Shown here in pieces: positions 51,826 through 63,322 of a stretch of 64,000 bases of DNA (the first letter of the stretch is position 1; each line of letters starts with the position of its first letter). This stretch comes from CALMEC01 sp031366605 (GTDB taxonomy: Bacteria; Actinomycetota; Thermoleophilia; Miltoncostaeales; Miltoncostaeaceae). Below the pieces are notes generated by a model, which searched no databases, was not told the origin of the DNA, and saw nothing but the letters and a program-made list of their open reading frames with translations. Where the stretch lies: contig JANLOO010000061.1 of assembly GCA_031366605.1 (NCBI GenBank), positions 1-64,000 of the forward strand, read 5' to 3'. The position numbers and the translations under genes are program-made.

Positions 51826-52048
51826 CGCTGCGCTCCCATCGTCGCGGAGATGCAAGCAGACCACATCCCGCAGCTGATGTCACCTCGGTGTCTGCGTTTC
51901 TGACCGCGAGTCATGCCCTGTGCCGCCCACCCAGCCCAATCGCCCGACCTGCGGGGTCGTTTGCCCCCTCTTGGCACCTGGAGTGCGGACAGCGACCATC
52001 TCTGCGTAGACTCCCGCCTTTGTGGCGAATACACCTGGGGAGGGGTAG

Positions 52049-54304
52049 ATGGGGGCATTTGAGGACGAGGTCGAGGGCACACGTGCCTGGATGACGAGCG
52101 AGCGGTTCGCGGGGATCACACGGCTGTTCTCACCACGGCAGATTGTCGAGCAGCGGGGCACGATCCCGTCCGACTACATCGTGTCCCGCAACGCCGCCGA
52201 GCGGTTCTACGCCCGGCTTCGCGAGCTGTTCGCAGCGGAGCTCTCCATCACGACCTATGGTCCGTACTCGCCTGGTCAAGCCGTCGCGATGAAGCGCGCC
52301 GGCATCGAGGGCATCTACCTCGGCGGCTGGGCGACGTCGGCCAAGGGCTCCAAGGACGAGGACCCGGGACCAGACCTCGCCAGCTACCCGCTCAGCCAGG
52401 TGCCTGACGAGGCCGCCGGCCTCGTGCGCGGCCTGTTGACGGCCGATCGCAACCAGAGCTTCGCCCGCTCCAAGATGACCGAGGCCGAGCGCGCTGCGAC
52501 CCCCGTGGTCGACTACACCCCATTCATCATCGCCGACGCCGACACCGGCCACGGCGGCGATGCCCACGTGCGCAACCTCGTGCGGCGCTTCGCCGAGGTC
52601 GGCGTCCCCGGCTACCACATCGAGGATCAGAAGCCCGGCGCCAAGAAGTGCGGCCACCAGGGAGGCAAGGTCCTGGTCGGCTGCGACGAGCAGATCAAGC
52701 GCCTCAACTCGGCGCGGTTCCAGTTGGACATCATGGGCGTGCCGGGCATCATCGTCGCCCGCACCGACGCCGAGGCCGCCAACCTGCTCGAGAGCTGCGG
52801 TGACGAGCGCGACCAGCCGTTCATCCTTGGCGTCACCAACAACGACGTGCCGTCCTACAAGTCCGCCTTTCTCGCGGTCATCCGCCGTTTGCACGCTGCC
52901 GGCGTCACCGACCTGAACGGTCACCTGCTGTACGCGCTTCCCGCGGCCCAGTCCGTCGAGGCCGATGCGTGGCTCGACACGTCAGGTGTGGCCGCCGTCG
53001 CCGATGAGGCCGCCAAGGCCTTCCTGGCCGGTGACGGCAAGCAGGCCGAAGCCGTCCTCGACACAGTCGCCGATGCGTTCCTGGCCACGTGGCAGGCGGA
53101 CGCAGGCATCCTCACGCTGGGTGACGCGGTTGCGGAAGTCATCGCGTTCCGTACCGAGGAGGGCGTGCAGCTCGACATGACCGTCGACGAGTGGCTCGCG
53201 TTCGCCAAGACCGCGTCCTGGTACACCGCGCGCGCCAAGGCCGTCAGCATGGGCTTGGACGTCACCTGGGAGCCCGACCTGGCCAAGACCCCGGAGGGGT
53301 ACTACCAGGTGCAGGGTGGTATCCCATATGCGATCGCCAAGTCGCTTGCGGTCGCACCGTTCGCCGATCTGCTGTGGATGGAGACCAAGACGGCCGAGCT
53401 GCACGATGCGAAGGAGTTCGCGGACGCGATCCACGCCGTGTTCCCCGACCAGATGCTCGCCTACAACCTGTCGCCGTCCTTCAACTGGGACACGACCGGA
53501 ATGAACGACGACGAGATGCGCGAGTTCCCCAAAGAGCTCGGCCGGATGGGATTCGTCTTCAACTTCATCACGTACGGCGGCCACCAGATCGACGGCCTCG
53601 CGTCCGAGGAGTTCAGCGCCTCGCTGCGCGAGGACGGCATGTTGGCCCTGGCCCGCCTGCAGCGCAAGTTCCGTCTGCTCGAGTCGCCGTACCGCACGCC
53701 GCAGACCTTGGTCGGCGGACCGCGCGCCGACGCCGCCCTGATGTCGGTGTCCGGTCAGACCGCCACGACCAAGGCGATGGGTGAGGGCTCCACGCAGAGC
53801 CAGCACCTGGTCCAAACCGAGGTTCCGACCAAGACGCTTGAGACCTGGCTGACCCGTTGGGCCGAGTTCAACCAGATCCCGGGACCGCTCAAGGTCTCGT
53901 TGCGGCCGCACGCGCCGGGCTCCGACGTGTTGGAACTCGCGATCCACGGACCGACCGGCGACAAAGTCGCCAACATGATCTTCACGACGGTCCAGGATCG
54001 GCGCCACCGAGTGATCCTGTCGGTGCGTGACCAGAACACGTTCGACGAGTCGATGCGCCGCAAGCGGCTCGTGACGCTGCTGCACCTGTTCCTGGTCTAC
54101 CGGTACAAGTCGGCCGCGATCCACTACCTGACGCCGACTGAGGACAACGCGCGCCAAAGCGAGAGCATGAAGGCGCTCGGCATCTTCTCGGCCACTCATG
54201 AGGAGGTCGGGCAGATCATTGTCGCGGACGTCGACATGGATGTCATCAAGCCGTTGGTCGAGGCTGACAGCCCCGCCCGGGAGAAGCTGATCACCCGAAG
54301 CTGA
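52049..54304 (+). CDS. aceA: Isocitrate lyase, long form
   Basis: The enzyme splits isocitrate to succinate and glyoxylate for the glyoxylate shunt. The 751-residue protein has the catalytic signature KKCGH at residues 199-203 (Cys201), PFIIADADTGHGG and IIVARTDAEAANLL. The normal enzyme is ~430 residues. Here an enlarged middle region and an extra C-terminal domain (residues ~600-751) match the long mycobacterial-type form. A GGGGAGGGG site precedes the ATG. No malate synthase is in the window. TAGACT at about 52006 is a weak -10 candidate. Confidence 0.92.
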   Translation: MGAFEDEVEGTRAWMTSERFAGITRLFSPRQIVEQRGTIPSDYIVSRNAAERFYARLRELFAAELSITTYGPYSPGQAVAMKRAGIEGIYLGGWATSAKGSKDEDPGPDLASYPLSQVPDEAAGLVRGLLTADRNQSFARSKMTEAERAATPVVDYTPFIIADADTGHGGDAHVRNLVRRFAEVGVPGYHIEDQKPGAKKCGHQGGKVLVGCDEQIKRLNSARFQLDIMGVPGIIVARTDAEAANLLESCGDERDQPFILGVTNNDVPSYKSAFLAVIRRLHAAGVTDLNGHLLYALPAAQSVEADAWLDTSGVAAVADEAAKAFLAGDGKQAEAVLDTVADAFLATWQADAGILTLGDAVAEVIAFRTEEGVQLDMTVDEWLAFAKTASWYTARAKAVSMGLDVTWEPDLAKTPEGYYQVQGGIPYAIAKSLAVAPFADLLWMETKTAELHDAKEFADAIHAVFPDQMLAYNLSPSFNWDTTGMNDDEMREFPKELGRMGFVFNFITYGGHQIDGLASEEFSASLREDGMLALARLQRKFRLLESPYRTPQTLVGGPRADAALMSVSGQTATTKAMGEGSTQSQHLVQTEVPTKTLETWLTRWAEFNQIPGPLKVSLRPHAPGSDVLELAIHGPTGDKVANMIFTTVQDRRHRVILSVRDQNTFDESMRRKRLVTLLHLFLVYRYKSAAIHYLTPTEDNARQSESMKALGIFSATHEEVGQIIVADVDMDVIKPLVEADSPAREKLITRS

Positions 54305-54443
54305 AGGCGTTCCCGACGGGTCACGGTGCCGTGCAGGCCGTGACCCGGCGCTCCGGACGCCAGCCACCGGCACCCGATCGAACTCCACCGCCGGCCCGCG
54401 GGCTTCAGCGTCTCGCCTGCCTCGTCGTGCGGGGTGCAAACGA

Positions 54444-54478
54444 GTGGAGGCCCGGGTCGTCTGACCCCGGGCCTCCAC
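54444..54478. terminator. Perfect hairpin between aceA and the convergent surface-protein gene
   Basis: GTGGAGGCCCGGG (54444-54456) pairs with CCCGGGCCTCCAC (54466-54478) around a 9-base loop. It lies between two gene ends and has no strong T run on either side, as is common in high-GC genomes. Confidence 0.8.
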
Positions 54479-54488
54479 CCGACGTTGG

Positions 54489-56162
54489 TCAGCCGGTGAC
54501 GATCGGGATTCGGGTCGCGCCCGCGATCCTTCGCACCTTGGTGCAGGCCTTCGCCTGGACCGTGGTGGCATTTGCGGCGGAGGCGTTGGCGGTGTTGCAG
54601 CGCGTGCCTCCGGCATTGCGGTCGATGCGGACCTGGACGCGGACCGTCTTGAATGCGCCGGGCGCGAGATCTCCGACGCTCCACATGAGCTTGCCCTTTT
54701 GGAGCACGGCTCCAGACGGGCGTTTTGCGATGGCATAGCCAACCGGGAGGACATCGGAGAGCACGACCGAGGTTGCGATCGTGGTGGCGCTCGTGTTGCG
54801 CACGGTGATCGTGAACGTCACGACCTGTCCGGCAGCGGCATTCGCAGGTCCCCGCTTGACGACGCGGAGGACGGCGGCCGGGGCCGCGCCTCCCGCGACG
54901 GTGACCGTCGTGGCCGGGGGAAGTGGGGTGACAGGTGGAACGGGCGGTGTCCGGCACGCCTGCACCTTGGCGCCGGCGTTGAGCGTCAACTCCTGGGGTG
55001 ATGTCAGCGTCGCAACGTTGTCGAAGCTCGTGCACCCCGTGGCGGGGACGGGAACCGTGCGGGTGTAGGTCAAGGTTGTCGTCGCGTTGACATGGCTCCC
55101 ACCCGCGAGCAGGGCCGGTGCGTCACCGTTGAACGCATCCGTCACGTCGACCGAGTCGTTGAAGGTGGTGGTCGGCTTGCCGAAGGAGAAGGGGACCTCG
55201 CCGGCCGACACCCCGCCGGTCCACGTCGCGGTGGCGACGTTGGTTGCCGGCGAGCCGGACGTGACGGAGCACGTGTAGGGAACCGTCAAGGATCCATCAC
55301 CCGGGATGGTGGCGCCGATGCCGCCCTGCACCGTGCAGGTGGGACCTCCCTGGATCTGGTCGGCGATCGTCACGTCGGAGATGGCAGTCGCATTGGGGTT
55401 GGTGACGGTGATGTCACCGGTGACCATGAAGTTGGAATCGTTCTGTCCGCTCTTGGTCGCCGTGACGTTGTAGGTGAACGTCGCCTGGTCGGCGGCAGTC
55501 GTGATCTTGGTCTCCGTGGCCTGCTTGACCAAGGTCCAGTCATAGACGCGCGTGAATGACGTGTCCGCGGTCTTGGTCACCATCAGCGGTTGCGGTTGGA
55601 CCGTTTCGTCGCAGGAGATGACGAGTGGAATCGATCGACTCGGAACCGCCGATGTCTGCAGTCCGCCGTCGTTGACCTGGCTGTGGACGTTGATGGTGTA
55701 GCTGCCGACGCCCAACGCGATTGCGGCCTCCCAGCCGTCCGCTTTGCCGGACGACAAACCGACCCAGGCGAAGTGCGGCAGAGCGCCGCTGCTTGTGGCG
55801 TTGCCGTCGACGCGCTTGGTCCCGCCGATCTTGATGAAACTGTCGTCGGGGAGCGTCGCTGCGATCGTCACGGGATACGCCGCGCGCACATAGGCGTAGA
55901 GGGTGCCGGTGGTGCAGTCATGGCGGAGGTACAGTTTGGACTCGACCTTGGTCTGTCCGCCGTTGCCTCCTGCACGGATCATGTCGCTGAAGAAGTCGGC
56001 CGTCGTGTCCCACTCGGCAGGATTGCCGTCGACGGTTGCTGAGCCACTCGACGGAGCGGGCGGCGCAGCAACGGCTGACGCGGCAAGGATGCCGGACGCG
56101 GCCAGCGCCGCCGCGGAGGTGGTAAATGATCGCCAGGTGCGGCGACGGGAGCGGTGAGACAT
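54489..56162 (-). CDS. Secreted surface protein with DUF11-type repeat domains
   Basis: The 557-residue protein has a long signal peptide with a twin-Arg-like basic start (MSHRSRRRTWRS) and cleavage near AVAA. A first domain of ~170 residues contains VDGNPAEWDTTADFF and YLRHDCTTGTLYAYVR. Then come beta-sandwich repeats with TADTSFTRVYDWTLVK, TYNVTATKSG and VKRGPANAAAGQVVTFTITVRNTSATT, the last a clear DUF11-type conserved repeat. There is no sortase motif or C-terminal membrane anchor, so it is secreted or bound otherwise. The start has GGAGG. A role as an extracellular matrix or adhesion protein is inferred. Confidence 0.82.
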   Translation of the reverse strand: MSHRSRRRTWRSFTTSAAALAASGILAASAVAAPPAPSSGSATVDGNPAEWDTTADFFSDMIRAGGNGGQTKVESKLYLRHDCTTGTLYAYVRAAYPVTIAATLPDDSFIKIGGTKRVDGNATSSGALPHFAWVGLSSGKADGWEAAIALGVGSYTINVHSQVNDGGLQTSAVPSRSIPLVISCDETVQPQPLMVTKTADTSFTRVYDWTLVKQATETKITTAADQATFTYNVTATKSGQNDSNFMVTGDITVTNPNATAISDVTIADQIQGGPTCTVQGGIGATIPGDGSLTVPYTCSVTSGSPATNVATATWTGGVSAGEVPFSFGKPTTTFNDSVDVTDAFNGDAPALLAGGSHVNATTTLTYTRTVPVPATGCTSFDNVATLTSPQELTLNAGAKVQACRTPPVPPVTPLPPATTVTVAGGAAPAAVLRVVKRGPANAAAGQVVTFTITVRNTSATTIATSVVLSDVLPVGYAIAKRPSGAVLQKGKLMWSVGDLAPGAFKTVRVQVRIDRNAGGTRCNTANASAANATTVQAKACTKVRRIAGATRIPIVTG

Positions 56163-56193
56163 TCAGAACCTCCAGGTGCGGGCAGACGCGTTA

Positions 56194-56199
56194 ACTATA
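56194..56199 (-). promoter_or_regulatory. Possible -10 box for the surface-protein gene
   Basis: On the minus strand TATAGT lies about 32 bases before the ATG at 56162, in an unusually AT-rich stretch (56191-56203). No -35 box is clear. Confidence 0.35.
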
Positions 56200-56452
56200 A
56201 AAGAGGGTAGGAGACCCGTCGGCTGAGGCATACGCCCTGAAAGAACAGTTCGGTGTTGCGGAACCTATACGGAGGTCGAGTCACGGCGGCTGCCGCAGAT
56301 GTCGGCAGTACAGGCCGAAAAGGCCCTCTGCCGAGCGTCCACACGCGGGATCAGGCGCCCCCCGGCCACGCTCCTGCGATCGGTTGCGCCTCGCCGAGGT
56401 TGGCGCCAAATCGAGCGCCGGCCGGCCGAGGTGTGTGCGATGGTGCGAGGTG

Positions 56453-57889
56453 ATGAGTCGGCGCCGTACCAAAATTCTGGTCACCCTTGGCCCTGCGACG
56501 GCAGTGGCCGGTGGCATTGAGATGCTGGTGGCGGCCGGTGTGGACGGCGTGCGCATCAACTGCTCACACGGCACACCCAAAGAGTGGCGCGCCGGCGTGG
56601 CACGCGTGCGGGCCGCCGCTGAGGCCGCAAACCGCAAGGTGGCGGTGGTGTTCGACTTGCAGGGGCCCAAGATCCGTCTGGCTTCAGATACCCGCAAGCG
56701 GCGCGTGTTGGTGGGGGACGAGGTGCAGTTGGTCGCCGGGGCCGAGACGCCACGGGGCACCGTCGCGGTCAACTGGACGGGATTCTTGGGAGCGGTCAGT
56801 CCCGGTCGATCCGAGCTGATCGTCGGCGACGGCACTCCGCGGTTCGACATCCTCGCCGTCACGGGCAAAGGCGACGCCCGGCGGGTGATCGCCCGCTGTA
56901 CCCAACCGGGGCGCCTGATGCCGTCCCGCGGCGTCGTCGTGACCCACAGCCGTGCCAAGCGGCGATCCCCGATCACGTCACAGGATCGCGCCGCGTTGCG
57001 GGTGGCGGCGGAGTGCTCGGCCGAGTTCGTCGCGCTGTCGTACGTGTGCGCGCCCGAGGACATCGATCAACTGCGCGAGCAGATGAAGCGCCTCGAGATG
57101 CGCGCTCGCATCATCGCCAAGATCGAGACGCACGAGGCGTGTGACGAGCTGACCGGCATCGTGCGCGCGGCCGACGCGGTGATGGTGGCGCGCGGCGATC
57201 TGGGCGTGCAGGTCGGTGTCGCCCAGGTGCCGGCGCTGCAGCGGTCGATCGTGCGGGCGTGCCGTCAACAGGGCAAGTTCGCGATCATGGCGACGCAGAT
57301 GTTGGAGTCGATGGTCGAGGGCACAGGACCCACACGCGCTGAGGCCACGGATATCGCGACCGCCGTCGTTCAGGGGGCGTCGGTGCTGATGCTCTCGGCT
57401 GAGACCGCGGTCGGGCGTGACCCGGTGGCGGCGGTCCGGGCGATGCACGAGATCACGCTCGCCGCGGATTCGGTCGAGGTGCCGGCCGTGCCGCAGGCCG
57501 ATGGGGGTGGCGAGCATGAGTCGGTCATGCGCGCGGCGGCGCTTTTGGGCATGGATGTGGGCGCCGCGGCCTACGTCGTTCCGACTTCGGCCGGCCACTC
57601 CGTGCGCGCGCTGGCACGCCACCGTCCCGCCGCACCGATCGTCGCGCTTGCCCATGACGAGACGATTGCACGGCAACTGGCGCTGCAATGGGGGGTCATT
57701 CCGACCACGCTGGCGCCGTCGGGAACGATCGACGAGACCATCGAACGGGCGATCGAACGGGCACGTGAGCTGACGGACCTGCCCCCCGGGTCACGCCTGG
57801 TCATCACATCGGGAACGTCGGTCAACACCCCCCGGGGCAGCCGCCTGATCGCGTTGCGCCACGTGCCGGGCGGTCGTCGCAGCACTTGA
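56453..57889 (+). CDS. pyk: Pyruvate kinase
   Basis: The enzyme makes pyruvate and ATP from phosphoenolpyruvate. The 478-residue protein has RTKILVTLGPATAVA, VRINCSHGTP, FDLQGPKIR, the catalytic stretch IAKIETHEACDEL and VMVARGDLGVQV, QMLESM and LSAETAVGRDP. Domain C ends with VITSGTSVNTPRGS. INCSHG replaces the usual LNFSHG. I chose the ATG at 56453 because the family motif begins there. The 290 bases upstream hold no other gene, but AT-rich promoter-like sequence lies at 56191-56203. Confidence 0.93.
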   Translation: MSRRRTKILVTLGPATAVAGGIEMLVAAGVDGVRINCSHGTPKEWRAGVARVRAAAEAANRKVAVVFDLQGPKIRLASDTRKRRVLVGDEVQLVAGAETPRGTVAVNWTGFLGAVSPGRSELIVGDGTPRFDILAVTGKGDARRVIARCTQPGRLMPSRGVVVTHSRAKRRSPITSQDRAALRVAAECSAEFVALSYVCAPEDIDQLREQMKRLEMRARIIAKIETHEACDELTGIVRAADAVMVARGDLGVQVGVAQVPALQRSIVRACRQQGKFAIMATQMLESMVEGTGPTRAEATDIATAVVQGASVLMLSAETAVGRDPVAAVRAMHEITLAADSVEVPAVPQADGGGEHESVMRAAALLGMDVGAAAYVVPTSAGHSVRALARHRPAAPIVALAHDETIARQLALQWGVIPTTLAPSGTIDETIERAIERARELTDLPPGSRLVITSGTSVNTPRGSRLIALRHVPGGRRST

Positions 57890-57951
57890 CGTCATTGTGG
57901 TCAGGTCTGCAATCCTGCGCCCATCACGAACCGCGTCCCCAGGGAGGGGCC

Positions 57952-58365
57952 ATGAGCGACGACGTCAATGCCTGGAACCGAACGATCATCGAGGAGTTCC
58001 GCGCCAACAACGGTGTGGTGGGTGGGATGTTCGAGGGGGCCACGCTCGTGTTGCTGCACACGACCGGCGCCAAGAGCGGCAAGGAGCGGATCAACCCTCT
58101 GGTGGCGTTGTCTGAGGGCGGGCGGATCTTCGTGTTTGCGTCCTACGCAGGTGCCGAGACGAGCCCGGATTGGTACCATAACCTTGTCGCCAACCCTCAC
58201 GTGGAAGTTGAGTTTGGAACCGACCAGTTCTCGGCCACGGCAAAGGTGCTCGAACGTCCCGAGCGCGACGAGATCTATGCGAAACAGGCGGCCAAGAGCC
58301 CGACCTTCGCCGAGTATCAGGCCAAAACGACCCGGTTGATCCCAGTCGTCGAACTCATTCGCTGA
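57952..58365 (+). CDS. Deazaflavin (F420)-dependent nitroreductase family protein
   Basis: The 137-residue protein matches the Ddn-like family: NRTIIEEFRANNG, LVLLHTTGAKSGKERINPLVAL, FASYAGAETSPDWYHNLVANPHVEVEFG and KTTRLIPVVELIR. These enzymes use F420H2 to reduce quinones or nitro compounds. GGAGGGG precedes the ATG at 57952. It overlaps the next gene by one base (TGATG), so it is likely co-transcribed with the lipoprotein downstream. Confidence 0.88.
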   Translation: MSDDVNAWNRTIIEEFRANNGVVGGMFEGATLVLLHTTGAKSGKERINPLVALSEGGRIFVFASYAGAETSPDWYHNLVANPHVEVEFGTDQFSATAKVLERPERDEIYAKQAAKSPTFAEYQAKTTRLIPVVELIR

Positions 58366-58799
58366 TGACGCTGTGCGCCCGGAGGGGACGCTGGGCGCTG
58401 CTTCTCGTCGGTGTCATCGTCGTCGGCGGCCTGTGTGCGGGCTGCGGGCGCAAGGACGCCGCGCATCAGGCCACAACGCGCCCGGCGACCACATCGACGA
58501 GTGCGGTCAGTCGCCCGGACGTCGGTTTTCGCAGCATCCGACGGTTGGACGAGCATTTCGTCAAACACGGCCGCGAGTTCGGGTCGGTCAGCCGTGATGA
58601 CTACCTACGGCTGGCGCAGAGCCTTCGTGACCGTGCTGCGGGCGACCCAGTGCTGGAGCTCATCCGAAACGACGGGACGATCACCCGCTTCGACCGTGGC
58701 ACCGGCGCGTTCCTGGCGTTCGCGCGCGACGGTGTCATCCGGACGTTCTTCCGGCCGAACGACGGCGAGCAATACTTCCAACGACAGGCGCGTCGATGA
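58365..58799 (+). CDS. Lipoprotein with a nuclease-toxin-like C-terminal domain
   Basis: The 144-residue protein has a lipoprotein-type signal: basic start, hydrophobic core and lipobox-like LCAGC with Cys27. A Thr/Ser-rich linker follows. The last ~85 residues, RLDEHFVKHGREFG, DDYLRLAQSLRD, ELIRNDGTITRFDRGTGAFLAFARDG and IRTFFRP, follow the pattern of small RNase toxin domains of the barnase/EndoU/ColicinE5/RelE-like group, with H64, H68 and R126 as candidate catalytic residues. It overlaps a small acidic protein gene by 4 bases, a plausible immunity gene. The family match is by pattern only. Confidence 0.6.
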   Translation: MTLCARRGRWALLLVGVIVVGGLCAGCGRKDAAHQATTRPATTSTSAVSRPDVGFRSIRRLDEHFVKHGREFGSVSRDDYLRLAQSLRDRAAGDPVLELIRNDGTITRFDRGTGAFLAFARDGVIRTFFRPNDGEQYFQRQARR

Positions 58800-59206
58800 C
58801 TGACGATCCGATCAGACGATTCCTCCGCGCGCGCGGGGTCGCCGACCACGTCGTCGCGGGGGGCATCGAAGGGCTGGTGACCGCGTGGGAGCAGACGGCG
58901 ACAGCGATCGGGGCGGGCTATTGCCTGACCCTTGACGACTACCTCAACGACCTCGATGCGCGGCAGATCCTCGAGGTCGTGCTGAGCGCGATGCCGGAGC
59001 CCGACGGGCCCCTGCTCGACCGGTTGCGCGCCGCGGACGCGCGCGTCCGGGCGGCGACGGTCCCCGTGGGTCAGTGCGTCTGGGGCGATGGCGGCTCGCG
59101 CGGCTGGACGGAGCGGCGCAACTGGTGGTACTTCGTGATCCCGCGTCACCCGGGCGGGGACCTGGCCGACGACCTCGCGCGGGAGGGATTCGGCGCACAC
59201 CATTAA
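58796..59206 (+). CDS. Putative immunity protein for the adjacent toxin-like lipoprotein
   Basis: The 136-residue protein has no signal peptide and is acidic in its first half (LTLDDYLNDLDARQILEVVLSAMPEPDGPLLDRLRAAD). It ends with a Trp-rich stretch, GWTERRNWWYFVIPRHPGGD. An ATGA overlap with the toxin-like gene, small size and acidic charge fit an immunity protein, but I recognise no family. Codon use matches the region. Confidence 0.5.
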   Translation: MTDDPIRRFLRARGVADHVVAGGIEGLVTAWEQTATAIGAGYCLTLDDYLNDLDARQILEVVLSAMPEPDGPLLDRLRAADARVRAATVPVGQCVWGDGGSRGWTERRNWWYFVIPRHPGGDLADDLAREGFGAHH

Positions 59207-59384
59207 GTGAGGTACCTTCCTTGGGAGGGGTCTTGCCGAGCCTTTGCGAATTCTTTGCCTAATGGACGCGCTGATCCTGGACGATGCAACAACCAATGGG
59301 CGAATTCGGCGACAGCACGGATTGCGAATGGGTGTTTCGGCTTCGTGCGGTCACGCGTGGTGGCCGGTGAACCCTCCAATCGTG

Positions 59385-59594
59385 ATGACAAGCTCAGACG
59401 AGCACACAAAGAAGATCATGGAACTCCTCCGCGAGGGGCGCTCCGACACGCGGATCGCCAAGCGCCTTGGGATCAGCCGTGACGAGGTTCGCGCCGTCAT
59501 TCAGTCCGTGATCGAGGGTGCTCGCCTGGACGATCCTGCGCGCGCGGCGGTTCTTGCCGAACAGCTCGGCATCGCGCGAACCGACGACAACTGA
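59385..59594 (+). CDS. Small helix-turn-helix protein
   Basis: The 69-residue core starting at ATG 59385 contains IMELLREGRSDTRIAKRLGISRDEVRAVIQSVIE, a sigma-region-4/LuxR-like helix-turn-helix. Upstream in-frame ATGs at 59244 and 59265 give longer products with unlikely composition. The 180 bases between the previous gene and this start hold a locally AT-rich patch (59237-59257), perhaps a promoter. The target is unknown. Confidence 0.6.
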   Translation: MTSSDEHTKKIMELLREGRSDTRIAKRLGISRDEVRAVIQSVIEGARLDDPARAAVLAEQLGIARTDDN

Positions 59595-59603
59595 CCTTGG
59601 GGC

Positions 59604-60035
59604 TCATGCGTCTCGGGAGCGTATGAACGCGGTCAGCCCGTAGGCCGAGACCGCGGTCAGGCCGTGGCGGCGGTAGAAGCCTTCGGCGCCGCGTTCTGAG
59701 ACCAGCACCTGGTGGTGGAAGACGTCGATGGGGTAGCGGTCCAAGAGCGACTGGAACAACGCGCTGCCGATGCCTTCGCGCTGGCGATCGGGGCGGACGA
59801 GGATGTCGGCGATGTACACCGCGAACGCCTCGTCCGAGAGTGCCCTGGCGTAGCCCACGACCTCGCTGTCATCGAGCGCGACGATCGACGCGGACGAACA
59901 CGCGATGGCCGTGCGCAGCCGGGCGGGGTCGGTCGCGTGGATCCACCCGTGCGCCTTGTAGAGCCCCAAGATCGCAGCGAAATGGCGGTCGGGGTGGGCG
60001 GGCTCGACGGCGACGCGGGGTCTCAACGTTGCCAC
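59604..60035 (-). CDS. GNAT-family N-acetyltransferase
   Basis: The 143-residue protein has the GNAT fold: ILGLYKAHGW, VALDDSEVVGYARAL, the acetyl-CoA site VYIADILVRPDRQREGIGSALFQSLLDR, and FYRRHGLTAVSAYGL. The substrate is unknown. GTG 60035 is preceded on its strand by GGAGGG. It is divergent from leuS with about 40 bases between. Confidence 0.88.
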   Translation of the reverse strand: MATLRPRVAVEPAHPDRHFAAILGLYKAHGWIHATDPARLRTAIACSSASIVALDDSEVVGYARALSDEAFAVYIADILVRPDRQREGIGSALFQSLLDRYPIDVFHHQVLVSERGAEGFYRRHGLTAVSAYGLTAFIRSRDA

Positions 60036-60074
60036 GGGTGACCCTCCAGATCGTGCCGATATACTCGTCCGCCG

Positions 60075-62606
<2,532 letters not shown>

Positions 62607-62740
62607 CTCAGGGCCCGCCGCCGCCCGTGGCACGGCCACATCGTTGCGGCCGAAGTGTCACAACAGAATTTTCAAAGGCGTGACAGGTTTGGCACACCTC
62701 GGTGGTCCGCTGTAACACTTGCGGCCCTAGCCTGGGCGGC

Positions 62741-63322
62741 ATGGATCGACTGCTTCCGTGGCTTCGTAAATCGGGCTGGGCCTACATCCTGTTGGCCGTC
62801 GCGTTGGCGGGGTTGGGGTGGCGCCTGGCCGGTCGGGCGCCGACCGCGACCCAACCGCAGACACATGCGGTCGCGACCATTGCTCCACGCGAACCGACGG
62901 CCATGGTCGTCCACGTCACCGGGGCGGTGCGCAAGCCGGGGGTGTATCGCGTTGCGGACGGCGGGCGGGTCATCCAGGCGATCAAGGTGGCAGGCGGGCC
63001 GACCGGGGCTGCCGACCTCGCTGCGATCAACCTGGCCGCCCCGCTGCAAGACGGGCAACAGGTGTTGGTGCCCGCTCGTCTCGTGGCCGCGGCGGGCGGG
63101 CAGGGGAGGGCGACACCACCCGCGGTAGGCGGTCCCGTGAGCCTGTCATCGGCGACCGCGGACCAGCTCGACTCCCTGGACGGCATCGGTCCGACGCTCG
63201 CGGCGCGCATCGTCGCGTGGCGTGATCAGCACGGAGGGTTCGCCTCGATCGACCAGTTGATGGACGTGCCCGGCATCGGCCAGACCCGGCTCGACGCCAT
63301 CCGCTCCAAGCTGACTCCGTGA
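62741..63322 (+). CDS. comEA: Competence protein ComEA family, SLBB plus helix-hairpin-helix
   Basis: ComEA binds DNA outside the membrane for uptake. The 193-residue protein has an N-terminal hydrophobic helix (~15-30), an SLBB domain (VHVTGAVRKPGVYRV, VIQAIKVAGGPTGAADLAAINLAAPLQDGQQVLVP) and a C-terminal double helix-hairpin-helix (QLDSLDGIGPTLAARIVAWR, VPGIGQTRLDAIRSKL). The ATG 62741 lies after GGGCGGC. Its stop overlaps comEC (GTGA). The 134-base gap after leuS contains a small GTGGC-ACG-GCCAC hairpin. Confidence 0.92.
   Translation: MDRLLPWLRKSGWAYILLAVALAGLGWRLAGRAPTATQPQTHAVATIAPREPTAMVVHVTGAVRKPGVYRVADGGRVIQAIKVAGGPTGAADLAAINLAAPLQDGQQVLVPARLVAAAGGQGRATPPAVGGPVSLSSATADQLDSLDGIGPTLAARIVAWRDQHGGFASIDQLMDVPGIGQTRLDAIRSKLTP

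Noticed and set aside
52982..54754. 590-codon minus-strand frame opposite aceA
   Set aside because: The plus strand encodes a clear isocitrate lyase here; long antisense frames are common in high-GC genes.
58796..59206. Type II antitoxin in a VapBC-like system
   Set aside because: It has no DNA-binding fold and its partner has a lipoprotein signal, so an immunity role fits better.
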